From assembly GCA_019637315.1 (NCBI GenBank), contig JAHBVU010000018.1:1-64000 (forward strand): a DNA stretch of 64,000 nucleotides, written 5' to 3'. Positions 57,318 through 64,000 of this stretch are shown one piece after another. The DNA is from Gemmatimonadales bacterium. Lineage in GTDB: Bacteria; Gemmatimonadota; Gemmatimonadetes; Gemmatimonadales; GWC2-71-9. Every line of letters begins with the position of its first letter. The first letter of the stretch is position 1. A program made the position numbers and the translations under genes. The notes beneath the pieces are model-generated. The model had not been told where the DNA came from. It saw only the letters and a program-made list of their open reading frames with translations, and made no database searches.

Positions 57318-60300
57318 ATGAAACGGTGGGCCATTGTCTTCGCACTCGTCGCACTCGTTGTTCTGGCGCCGTCGTCGGGTACGGCGCAGACCCTCCTGTT
57401 GCGTCAGCCGACCGTGAGCGAGCGTCATATCGCGTTTGCCTACGCCAACAACATCTGGATCGTCGATCGCGCCGGGGGCGATGCGCGACGGCTGACCAGC
57501 TTCCAGGGCGCCACCTCCAATCCGCACCTTTCTCCTGACGGCAAGCTGGTGGCGTTCACAGGCCAGTACGGCGGCAATCTCGACGTCTACGTCGTGCCGG
57601 TCGAAGGGGGCGAACCCCGTCGCCTGACTTGGCATCCGATGCCTGACGAGGTCGTGGGCTGGAGTCCGGATGGCCGCCGTGTGGTCTTCTCCTCGGGGCG
57701 GAGTTCGGGTCCGGCGGGAATCACCAAGTTCTGGACGGTGGCGGTCGCGGGTGGTGCGGAGGAAGCGCTGATCATTCCGCGCGGTTCGGAAGGCAGCTAT
57801 AGCCCCGACGGACGGCACTTCGCCTATGTGATGCCGAATTTCTGGGATCCCGAATGGCGCAACTACCGCGGCGGTCAGACTCGGCCAATCTGGATCTTCG
57901 ACATGGCCAGCCACGAGGTCGTCACGCCGCCCTGGACCGACAGCCGCGATGTCAGCCCGGTCTGGATCGGCGAGAAGGTCTTCTTTCTGTCCGATCGCGA
58001 CTGGGGCATGAACATCTGGTCGTACGACACGCGCAGCAAGCAGCTGGCGCAGGTCACCCGGTTGTCCGAGTATGACATCAAGACGATGAGCGCAGGTGGC
58101 GGCGCCATCGTCTTCGAGTACGGCGGCCGGATCCACCTGCTCGACCCCGCAACCGGTCGTCATCAGCCGGTGCCGATTACTGTGCGCGGCGACTTTCCCT
58201 GGCTGACACCGCAGTGGAAATCGGTGCAGAACCTGATCTTCAACGCCGCCGTCTCGCCGACCGGCAAGCGCGTCGTCTTCGAAGCCCGTGGCGACGTCTT
58301 CTCGGTGCCGGCGGAAAAGGGAGACTGGCGTAACCTGACCGCGACGCCGGGCGTGGCCGAGCGGAACCCGGCCTGGTCGCCCGATGGGCGCTGGATCTCG
58401 TACTTCAGCGACCGGAGCGGAGAGTACCGCCTGGTGATTGCCGCGGCCGACGGTGCCGCACCGCCGCGTGAAATCACCCTGCCGAAACCGACCTTCTACT
58501 TCACGCCGGCCTGGTCGCCCGATTCCAAGAAGCTGCTCTTTACCGACGCCGGGCTCACCCTCTGGGTCGTCGACGTGGCCACGGGCAAGGCGACCGAGGC
58601 CGATCGTGACACCTACATGGTGCCGGAACGGTCGATGAATCCAGTCTGGAGCCCGGATTCGAGGTGGATCGCCTATGCCAAACGGCTCGATTCGCAGCTG
58701 CGGGCGATCTACATCTACGAGCTTGGCACCGGCACCGTCAGGCAGGTAACCGACGGCATGGCCGATGCCGTCTGGCCGGCGTGGGATGCCTCGGGCAAGT
58801 ACCTCTACTACCTGGGCTCGACCAACTTCGGCCTCAATACGGGCTGGCTCGAGATGCAGTCGTACGAACGGCCGGTCACCCGGTCGATCTATCTCACTGT
58901 GCTCAGCAAGGGAGAGCCTTCGCCCCTGCTGCCCGAGAGTGATGAGGAGGTCGTGGCCGATACGACCAAACCGAAGCCGCCCGCCGCGGCTGGCGCGGTC
59001 ACGGTCAACATCGACTTCGACGGCCTGGCCGGGCGCACGGTTGCGCTGGATGTCCCGGCCCGTTCCTACCACACCCTCCGTGCCGGACCGGCCGGAACCC
59101 TCTTCTTCCTCGAGCCGATTCCCGCGACCGGCGCGGCGGCGGGCCCACCGCCCGGCAACGCCTTGCATCGCTACCAGCTGCGCGAGCGCAAAGCCACGTC
59201 CTTCGTGTCAGGTGTGCAGACCATCGACCTCTCGGCCGACGGCAAGAAGCTGCTCTATCGGACCCCGGGGCCGGCGGGCGGATGGTTCCTGGTCGACGCC
59301 GACAAGGCGCCGCCGGCGCCGAACAACGGACGCCTCAACACCGCCGGGATGCGAGTGCTGGTCGACGCCAAGGCCGAGTTCAAGCAGATGTTCGACGAAG
59401 GATGGCGGTTCCAGCGGGACTTCCTCTACGTCCCCAATCTGCATGGCGCGGACTATGTCAAGACCAAGGCGCTCTACGCACCGCTCGCTGAGCATGTTCG
59501 GCATCGCGCCGATCTGGTCTACCTGCAGGACGTGCTGGGCGGCGAAGTGGCCGTGGGACACTCCTTCGTGTTCGCCGGCGACCTGCCCGAGGTACCGAAC
59601 GCCAATACCGGCCTGCTGGGTGCGGATTTCGACGTCGTAGGCGGCCGCTACCGGATTGCGAAGATCCTGACTGGTGAGAGCTGGAATGCCGGGCTCCGCG
59701 CCCCGCTGCATGGGCCCGGCCTCGATGTTCGCGTCGGCGACTACATCCTGGCCGTCAACGGTACCGAGCTGGCGGCAGGCGACAATCTGTACCGGCTGCT
59801 CGAGGGCACGGCCAATCGGCAGACGGCGCTTCTCGTCAATGATCGTCCGTCGACCGACGGCGCTCGGCGCGTGGTCGTCGTACCGGTCGGCAATGAAGCG
59901 GGGCTGCGGCAGTTCGACTGGGTCGAGGCCAATCGACGCCGGGTCGATGAGCTGTCGCAGGGCCGGCTGGCCTACGTCTATCTCCCGAATACCGGGGGCG
60001 GGGGCTACACTTTCTTCAACCGTTACTTCTTTGCCCAGCAGCACAAGCAGGGCCTCGTCGTCGACGAGCGTTTCAACGGCGGCGGCTCCGCAGCCGACTA
60101 TATCGTCGACCTGCTGGCGCGTGACTACCACGGCTACTTCAACAACCCGGTGGGCGATCGCCGCGTCTTTACCACCCCGCAGGTCGGCATCTGGGGCCCC
60201 AAGGTCATGCTGATCAACGAGAGTGCCGGCTCCGGCGGCGACCTGCTGCCATACATGTTCCGTCGGATGAAGATCGGACCGCTGATCGGTACCAAGACCT

Positions 60301-60587
60301 GGGGCGGCCTGGTGGGCATCTGGGATTCGCCGCCGCTGATCGACGGCGGCGCGATGCTGGCGCCCCGCGGCGGCTTCTTCGATCGCGACGGCAAGTGGGC
60401 CGTCGAGAACGAAGGCGTGGCGCCCGACATCGAGGTCGAGATGACGCCGAAGGACGTCATTGCCGGGCGTGATCCGCAGCTCGAGCGAGCGGTCAGCGAG
60501 GCGCTTCGGATGCTCCGGGAAAACCCGGTGGTTCACCAGAAGGAGCCGCCGCCGCCGGTTCGGTCGCGTCGACCGAGCGGGCGTTGA
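57318..60587 (+). CDS. Secreted tricorn-type protease (S41 family)
   Basis: The 1089-residue exported protein has signal MKRWAIVFALVALVVLA up to GTAQ, then WD40/TolB-like propellers (about 25-600, repeated SPDGK, WSPDGR, SPDSK). A PDZ-like region (about 790-860) and the S41 core follow. His709 in NLHGADY and Ser972 in NESAGSGGD are the expected catalytic residues. Family knowledge: tricorn degrades peptides to short fragments with a hexameric assembly, and secreted bacterial homologues exist. A proline-rich, basic C-terminus ends the protein. It is monocistronic between two terminators. Confidence 0.93.
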   Translation: MKRWAIVFALVALVVLAPSSGTAQTLLLRQPTVSERHIAFAYANNIWIVDRAGGDARRLTSFQGATSNPHLSPDGKLVAFTGQYGGNLDVYVVPVEGGEPRRLTWHPMPDEVVGWSPDGRRVVFSSGRSSGPAGITKFWTVAVAGGAEEALIIPRGSEGSYSPDGRHFAYVMPNFWDPEWRNYRGGQTRPIWIFDMASHEVVTPPWTDSRDVSPVWIGEKVFFLSDRDWGMNIWSYDTRSKQLAQVTRLSEYDIKTMSAGGGAIVFEYGGRIHLLDPATGRHQPVPITVRGDFPWLTPQWKSVQNLIFNAAVSPTGKRVVFEARGDVFSVPAEKGDWRNLTATPGVAERNPAWSPDGRWISYFSDRSGEYRLVIAAADGAAPPREITLPKPTFYFTPAWSPDSKKLLFTDAGLTLWVVDVATGKATEADRDTYMVPERSMNPVWSPDSRWIAYAKRLDSQLRAIYIYELGTGTVRQVTDGMADAVWPAWDASGKYLYYLGSTNFGLNTGWLEMQSYERPVTRSIYLTVLSKGEPSPLLPESDEEVVADTTKPKPPAAAGAVTVNIDFDGLAGRTVALDVPARSYHTLRAGPAGTLFFLEPIPATGAAAGPPPGNALHRYQLRERKATSFVSGVQTIDLSADGKKLLYRTPGPAGGWFLVDADKAPPAPNNGRLNTAGMRVLVDAKAEFKQMFDEGWRFQRDFLYVPNLHGADYVKTKALYAPLAEHVRHRADLVYLQDVLGGEVAVGHSFVFAGDLPEVPNANTGLLGADFDVVGGRYRIAKILTGESWNAGLRAPLHGPGLDVRVGDYILAVNGTELAAGDNLYRLLEGTANRQTALLVNDRPSTDGARRVVVVPVGNEAGLRQFDWVEANRRRVDELSQGRLAYVYLPNTGGGGYTFFNRYFFAQQHKQGLVVDERFNGGGSAADYIVDLLARDYHGYFNNPVGDRRVFTTPQVGIWGPKVMLINESAGSGGDLLPYMFRRMKIGPLIGTKTWGGLVGIWDSPPLIDGGAMLAPRGGFFDRDGKWAVENEGVAPDIEVEMTPKDVIAGRDPQLERAVSEALRMLRENPVVHQKEPPPPVRSRRPSGR

Positions 60588-60610
60588 GCCCATCGCTCAG
60601 CTGACCCGAA

Positions 60611-60647
60611 ACAGCCCCCGTCCCCGTTGTGTGGGCGGGGGTTGTTT
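60611..60647 (+). terminator. Terminator after the tricorn gene
   Basis: ACAGCCCCCG (60611-60620) and CGGGGGTTGT (60636-60645) form a 10-bp stem with one G-T pair and a 15-base loop, followed by TT and then CATG. It lies 24 bases after the stop codon. Confidence 0.75.
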
Positions 60648-60663
60648 CATGTTCTGCAGATAT

Positions 60664-60693
60664 TGACTATAGTCGTTGACCATAGTAATTACT
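60664..60693 (+). promoter_or_regulatory. Two palindromes forming the probable operator of the toxin-antitoxin module
   Basis: GACTATAGTC (60664-60673) and AGTAATTACT (60684-60693) are perfect 10-bp palindromes, 20 bases apart from centre to centre, just before the antitoxin ATG at 60697. Antitoxins of the Phd family bind such paired palindromes to repress their own operon. TTGACT (60663) and TTGACC (60676) could be -35 elements, so the binding would overlap the promoter. Confidence 0.7.
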
Positions 60694-60696
60694 GGT

Positions 60697-60954
60697 ATGG
60701 TCGAATCCGCGCCGGAAACCATTTCGATCTCCGAGTTCAAGGCCACCTGCCTTGCCGTCCTCGAGCGCGTCCGCCGAACCGGCCGCCCGATGCTGATCAC
60801 ACGCCATGGAGAGCCAATCGCCGAGGTGGTTCCGCCGTCGTCGCGGGCTCGGAAACGCGCCTGGCTTGGCGCCATGCGCGGAAGCGCCACAGTCAGCGGC
60901 AACATCGTCGATCCCGCGAGCGACTCTGGTGACTGGGAAGCCCTCGGCGAATGA
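60697..60954 (+). CDS. Phd/YefM-type antitoxin
   Basis: The 85-residue protein has the Phd/YefM fold: ISISEFKATCLAVLERV, then GRPMLITRHGEPIAEVVPP, the beta-strand signature of the family. The C-terminal half (about 50-85) is the toxin-binding tail. The ATG at 60697 is chosen because it gives the family N-terminus; a TTG 21 bases upstream would place part of the operator in the gene. It overlaps the toxin gene by 4 bases (ATGA). Confidence 0.9.
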   Translation: MVESAPETISISEFKATCLAVLERVRRTGRPMLITRHGEPIAEVVPPSSRARKRAWLGAMRGSATVSGNIVDPASDSGDWEALGE

Positions 60955-61346
60955 ACCTTTTGCTCGACACTCATATCTGGATCTGGAGCCTGCTCGAGCC
61001 GGAGCAGCTCGGCCCCGAACTCCGGGAGGCGCTCGAGTCCGTCGGCAGCGAGCTCTGGCTCTCGCCGGTGTCCGTCTGGGAGACCGTGATGCTGATCGAG
61101 CGAGGCAGGCTGCAGGTGCCGGGCGACGCGGCTGACTGGATCGACCGCATGATTCGAAGGGCGCCGATCCGCGAAGCGCCCTTCACCTTTGAAGTCGCTC
61201 TCGAGAGCCGGCGGGCAGGCCTGGCGCACCAGGATCCCGCCGACCGCCTTCTAGCGGCGACAGCCAAGGTTCATGGCTTGACCCTGGTCACCGCCGACGA
61301 ACGCCTCCTGAGCGGTCAGGGGTATCAGGTTCGCCCTCACCGATAG
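60951..61346 (+). CDS. VapC-like PIN-domain ribonuclease toxin
   Basis: The 131-residue PIN-domain protein has the acidic active-site residues Asp6 (LLLDTHIW), Glu44 (SVWETVML), Asp95/Asp98 (HQDPADRLL) and Asp116 (LVTADERL). Such toxins cleave tRNA or rRNA, and are neutralised by the partner antitoxin. Overlap with the Phd-type antitoxin makes the pair a type II module. The cleavage target is not readable. Confidence 0.93.
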   Translation: MNLLLDTHIWIWSLLEPEQLGPELREALESVGSELWLSPVSVWETVMLIERGRLQVPGDAADWIDRMIRRAPIREAPFTFEVALESRRAGLAHQDPADRLLAATAKVHGLTLVTADERLLSGQGYQVRPHR

Positions 61347-61392
61347 CAGCTGCCGCAAGGTCAGAATCCCCCCTTCCATATCGCGAAACCTT

Positions 61393-61416
61393 TCGTACGA
61401 TATGTCGTACGACATA
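61393..61416. promoter_or_regulatory. 16-bp perfect palindrome upstream of the efflux operon
   Basis: TATGTCGTACGACATA (61401-61416) is perfectly palindromic, and its core TCGTACGA (61405-61412) is repeated at 61393-61400, 12 bases upstream. The arrangement fits two adjacent sites for a dimeric repressor such as a TetR- or PadR-type regulator, but no regulator gene lies in the window. It lies about 62 bases before the adaptor ATG. The remaining bases from 61347 to 61477 show no gene. Confidence 0.7.
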
Positions 61417-61477
61417 CCAATTCTCATGTATTGACCGAATAAATGCCGAATCGTATCATCTAGCCCCCAAGGGAGCC

Positions 61478-62698
61478 ATGATGACGAGTCCAAAGCCCGA
61501 TTTGAGCCGCCTCAAGATCGACCGAAACCAGCTTCCGCCCGAGGATGGACGGAAGCGCTGGTGGATCGTCGCGATTGTCCTCGTTGCCCTCGCTGGCGCC
61601 GCCTATCTGTACTTCCGAGGCCCCTCGGCGGTGCAGGTGCAGGTCGTTCGCGCCGAGGTGGTGGGAGGTGGGGCCAACACGTCCGGGATCACCGCCAACG
61701 GGTATGTCGTGGCGCGCACTCGGGCCTCGGTCTCGTCCCGGATCTCGGGTCGTCTCGCGTCGCTCAGTGTCGAGGAGGGGTCGCGGGTTCGCCGAGGCCA
61801 GGTTCTGGCGCGGCTCGAGAATGCCGACTACGAGGCGGCGGTTGCGCAGGCAGCTGCAGACAGCCTCCGCGCCCTGGCGGGGCTGCAGGAGGCCCAGGTT
61901 GCTCGCGACCAGCTTGGTCGCGACCTGGCCCGTGCCCGCGAGCTGCTGGCTCGAAATCTGGAGTCGGCCGCCGCGGTCGAGAATCTCGCGGCGCAACTCG
62001 ATGGTGCCGGCGCCCGCGTCAATGTTCAGCAGGCACAGGTCCGGGCTGCCCAGGCAGCGCTGGCCTTTGCCCGGGCCAATTTCGACAACACCTACATCCG
62101 TGCCCCGTTCGACGGCACCGTGCTGCGCAAAGACGCCGAGGTCGGCGAAGTCGTTGCTCCGGTGGCCACCGGCGGCGGACTGACGCGTGGCGCCGTGGTC
62201 ACCATGGCCGACCTCAGCACGCTGGAAGTCGAAGTGGACGTGAACGAGGCGTACATCGCGCAGATCAAGGACGAGCAGCCGACCCGAATCACGCTCGACG
62301 CGTACCCGTCAGTCACCTTCGCCGGTCAGGTCCGACAGATCGTACCGACCGCTGATCGGCAGCGCGCCACGGTCCAGGTCAAGGTTGCCATTACCGACCG
62401 GGACCCCCGCATCCTTCCGGAAATGGGGGCCCGGGTCGAATTCTTCGACCATGCCCAAGCCGATTCAAGCGCACCAAGCAGGGTGTTCGTCCCGGCCGAT
62501 GCGGTGCGCAACGACGGGCCGGATACCATCGTCTGGGTTGTTCGCGACGGGGTGGTTCGCCGTACGGTCGTGCAGGCCGGCCCGGTTTCGGGCGGACGTC
62601 GTGAGGTTCGGAGCGGGCTCTCCGGTGGTGAAAGCCTGGTCAACAAGCCACCAGCAGATCTTGAAGACGGAGGTCGAGTCAATGTCGTCACCCCATAA
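61478..62698 (+). CDS. Efflux periplasmic adaptor subunit (MacA/HlyD-like)
   Basis: The 406-residue membrane-fusion protein has a cytoplasmic start, one helix (RWWIVAIVLVALAGAAYLYF, about 27-46), a lipoyl half (GSRVRRGQVLARLEN), a long alpha-hairpin (about 115-195, Ala-rich coiled coil), the second lipoyl half (TYIRAPFDGTV) and beta-barrel domains. It bridges an inner-membrane pump and an outer-membrane channel. AAGGGAG precedes ATG 61478. It overlaps the ATPase gene by 17 bases, so all three genes form an operon. Confidence 0.93.
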   Translation: MMTSPKPDLSRLKIDRNQLPPEDGRKRWWIVAIVLVALAGAAYLYFRGPSAVQVQVVRAEVVGGGANTSGITANGYVVARTRASVSSRISGRLASLSVEEGSRVRRGQVLARLENADYEAAVAQAAADSLRALAGLQEAQVARDQLGRDLARARELLARNLESAAAVENLAAQLDGAGARVNVQQAQVRAAQAALAFARANFDNTYIRAPFDGTVLRKDAEVGEVVAPVATGGGLTRGAVVTMADLSTLEVEVDVNEAYIAQIKDEQPTRITLDAYPSVTFAGQVRQIVPTADRQRATVQVKVAITDRDPRILPEMGARVEFFDHAQADSSAPSRVFVPADAVRNDGPDTIVWVVRDGVVRRTVVQAGPVSGGRREVRSGLSGGESLVNKPPADLEDGGRVNVVTP

Positions 62699-63404
62699 CG
62701 CATCTGCCGTCGAGGGGACCCCGGCCAACGGGCGGGTTCTCGTCGAAATACGTGACCTCGCCAAGTCGTATCGGCGGGGCAGTGAGGCCATCCGGGTCTT
62801 TCAGGATGTGAACCTCGAGATCCGCGAGGGCGAGTTCCTGGCGTTGATGGGCCCGTCGGGCAGCGGCAAGTCGACCCTGCTCAACATCCTCGCCGGTCTC
62901 GACACCCCGACCAGCGGCAGCGTCACCGTCGACGGGCAGGACATTACCAGGATGAATGCGCGCCAACTGGCCGCATGGCGTGCGACCCACGTCGGATTCA
63001 TCTTCCAGTTCTACAACCTGTTGCCGGTGCTCACCGCGGCGCAGAATGTCGAGCTGCCGCTCCTGCTCACTAACCTGTCGAAGAAGCAGCGACGGGACCA
63101 TGTCATGACCGCTCTGTCCGTGGTCGGTCTTACCGACCGGGCAGAGCACTTTCCTCGGCAGCTCTCGGGCGGGCAGCAGCAGCGGGTCGGCATTGCCCGC
63201 GCCATCGTCAGCGATCCGACCATCATTCTGGGCGACGAGCCGACGGGTGACTTGGATGCGGCGTCGGGCAACGAGATCCTCGCCCTGCTGGAGCGCCTCT
63301 CCGGCGAGTACGGCAAGACGATTCTCATGGTGACCCACGATGCCCATGCCGCGGGTCGAGCCCAGGCTACCATGCACATGGACAAGGGGGTGCTCTCGCG
63401 ATGA
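62682..63404 (+). CDS. MacB/LolD-type ABC transporter ATP-binding protein
   Basis: The 240-residue ATPase has Walker A GPSGSGKST (57-65), Q-loop FIFQFYNLLPVLTA, signature LSGGQQQRVGIARA, Walker B IILGDEPTGDLD and switch His in MVTHDAH. The QFYNLLP segment is typical of LolD/MacB ATPases. ATG 62682 is preceded by GGAGG and overlaps the adaptor end. It overlaps the permease by 4 bases (ATGA). It powers the FtsX-type permease for export of a drug, peptide or lipid; the substrate is unknown. Confidence 0.95.
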   Translation: MSSPHNASAVEGTPANGRVLVEIRDLAKSYRRGSEAIRVFQDVNLEIREGEFLALMGPSGSGKSTLLNILAGLDTPTSGSVTVDGQDITRMNARQLAAWRATHVGFIFQFYNLLPVLTAAQNVELPLLLTNLSKKQRRDHVMTALSVVGLTDRAEHFPRQLSGGQQQRVGIARAIVSDPTIILGDEPTGDLDAASGNEILALLERLSGEYGKTILMVTHDAHAAGRAQATMHMDKGVLSR

Positions 63405-64000
63405 CCCTCCCTCGGCTGGTGTGGGCCAACCTGTTCCGTAACAAAAAGCGGACGTTCCTGACCGTGGCGAGCGTGCTGGTTGCCTTCTTCCTGTTCGGGA
63501 CGCTCCGGTCGGTCATCACGACGCTCGATGCCGCCGCCGAAGTTGGCAGCGAAGGGCGGCTGATTACCTCCAGCGCGTCCGGGATCACGTTTGTGCTTCC
63601 GGAGGCGCATGCCAACCGGCTCCGGGCCGTCGAAGGGGTCAAGAGCGTCAGCTGGGCCAACTGGTTCGGCGGCTACTATCAGGATCCGCAGGACTTCTTT
63701 GCGCAGTTTGCCGTCAAAGCCGAATCGTATTTCCCGATGTATCCGGAAATTCAGATCACCGGCGGCGACATGGATGCCTTCATGCGGGAACGAACCGCAG
63801 CGCTCGTCGGTGTCGGACTGATGCAGAAGTACGGCTGGCAGGTTGGTCAGACGGTCAGCCTCAAGGGCACCATCTTCGCGGGCGACTGGGAGTTTGTCGT
63901 CCGGGCAGTGTACACGCCGACGGTGGCAAGCTTCGGCGACAACGTCTTCTACTTTCACTACGAGTATCTCTACGAACGCAGTAATGGAGCGATCAGTCCG
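63401..64000 (+). CDS. FtsX/MacB-type ABC transporter permease, cut by the right edge
   Basis: The frame is open from ATG 63401 to the window end, giving the first 200 residues. It begins MTLPRLVWANLFRNKKRT, then a membrane helix (FLTVASVLVAFFLFGTLR). A periplasmic MacB_PCD-like domain follows (GVKSVSWANWFGG, FPEIQITGG-like MYPEIQITGGDM, ERTAALVGVGLMQKYGW). The remaining three membrane helices would lie beyond the window. The ATGA overlap with the ATPase marks one transporter. No stop is present in the frame. Confidence 0.93.
   Translation, partial: MTLPRLVWANLFRNKKRTFLTVASVLVAFFLFGTLRSVITTLDAAAEVGSEGRLITSSASGITFVLPEAHANRLRAVEGVKSVSWANWFGGYYQDPQDFFAQFAVKAESYFPMYPEIQITGGDMDAFMRERTAALVGVGLMQKYGWQVGQTVSLKGTIFAGDWEFVVRAVYTPTVASFGDNVFYFHYEYLYERSNGAISP

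Noticed and set aside
56808-59168. 786-codon minus-strand open frame opposite the amidohydrolase and tricorn genes
   Set aside because: It crosses a terminator and two genes with strong motifs, and has low-complexity Arg/Gly/Asp content.
1-64000. CRISPR arrays, insertion sequences, prophage or integrative elements
   Set aside because: No regularly spaced repeats, transposase, integrase other than XerC, or terminal inverted repeats were seen. The only repeated coding units are the fur, GT-C and pilin paralogues.

Overview
The window is GC-rich (roughly two thirds G+C by eye) and densely packed. Many genes are co-directional and joined by ATGA or GTGA start/stop overlaps. The gene repertoire combines a SusC/SusD outer-membrane pair with a FecI/FecR-type sigma/anti-sigma pair, many secreted peptidases and amidohydrolases, a tricorn-type protease, DUF5916 and DUF5700 proteins, a glutaminyl-tRNA synthetase, TrmFO, HslVU and a complete type IV pilus assembly cluster. 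This suggests a Gram-negative, TonB-using, pilus-bearing heterotroph, and the organisation resembles Gemmatimonadota chromosomes. The phylum is inferred; no rRNA gene is present to confirm it.

Region 1 (0-5.3 kb): an unknown gene open at the left edge, a secreted S9 peptidase, two tandem Fur-family regulators and a thioredoxin-reductase-like flavoprotein with a CPYC disulfide. Fur-box-like palindromes lie at 3387-3408 and 5227-5240. Region 2 (5.3-20.2 kb): a long leftward run that reads, in transcription order, FbpA-FbpB-FbpC iron(III) ABC transporter (with a third Fur-like palindrome upstream), ECF sigma factor, FecR, SusC with an STN signalling domain, SusD, beta-lactamase-fold serine hydrolase, D-aminoacylase-like amidohydrolase, M19 dipeptidase and a small FmdB-like protein. 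It looks like an iron-responsive uptake-and-cleavage locus for a peptidic ligand, perhaps a siderophore. That interpretation is inference.

Region 3 (20.3-36.3 kb): DUF5700 metalloprotease-like protein, DUF5916 outer-membrane protein, M14 carboxypeptidase, degenerate two-domain HD-GYP protein, GlnRS, MscS channel, a small lipoprotein broken by frame changes, DUF2784, glutaminyl cyclotransferase, and a noticeably AT-richer two-gene insert (33.7-36.3 kb). Region 4 (36.4-49.1 kb): two TMTC-like GT-C glycosyltransferases divergent from two tandem type IV pilins. A consensus sigma-54 promoter precedes the first pilin. An NtrC-like regulator that lacks GAFTGA follows, then three minor-pilin genes and pilMNOPQ with a strong terminator.

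Region 5 (49.2-55.2 kb): aroC-aroK-trmFO-xerC-hslV-hslU, mostly with overlapping starts and stops. Region 6 (55.2-64 kb): DUF454 membrane protein, secreted amidohydrolase, tricorn-type protease, a Phd/VapC-type toxin-antitoxin module with palindromic operators, and a MacAB-like efflux operon (adaptor, ATPase, FtsX-type permease cut by the right edge) preceded by a 16-bp perfect palindrome.
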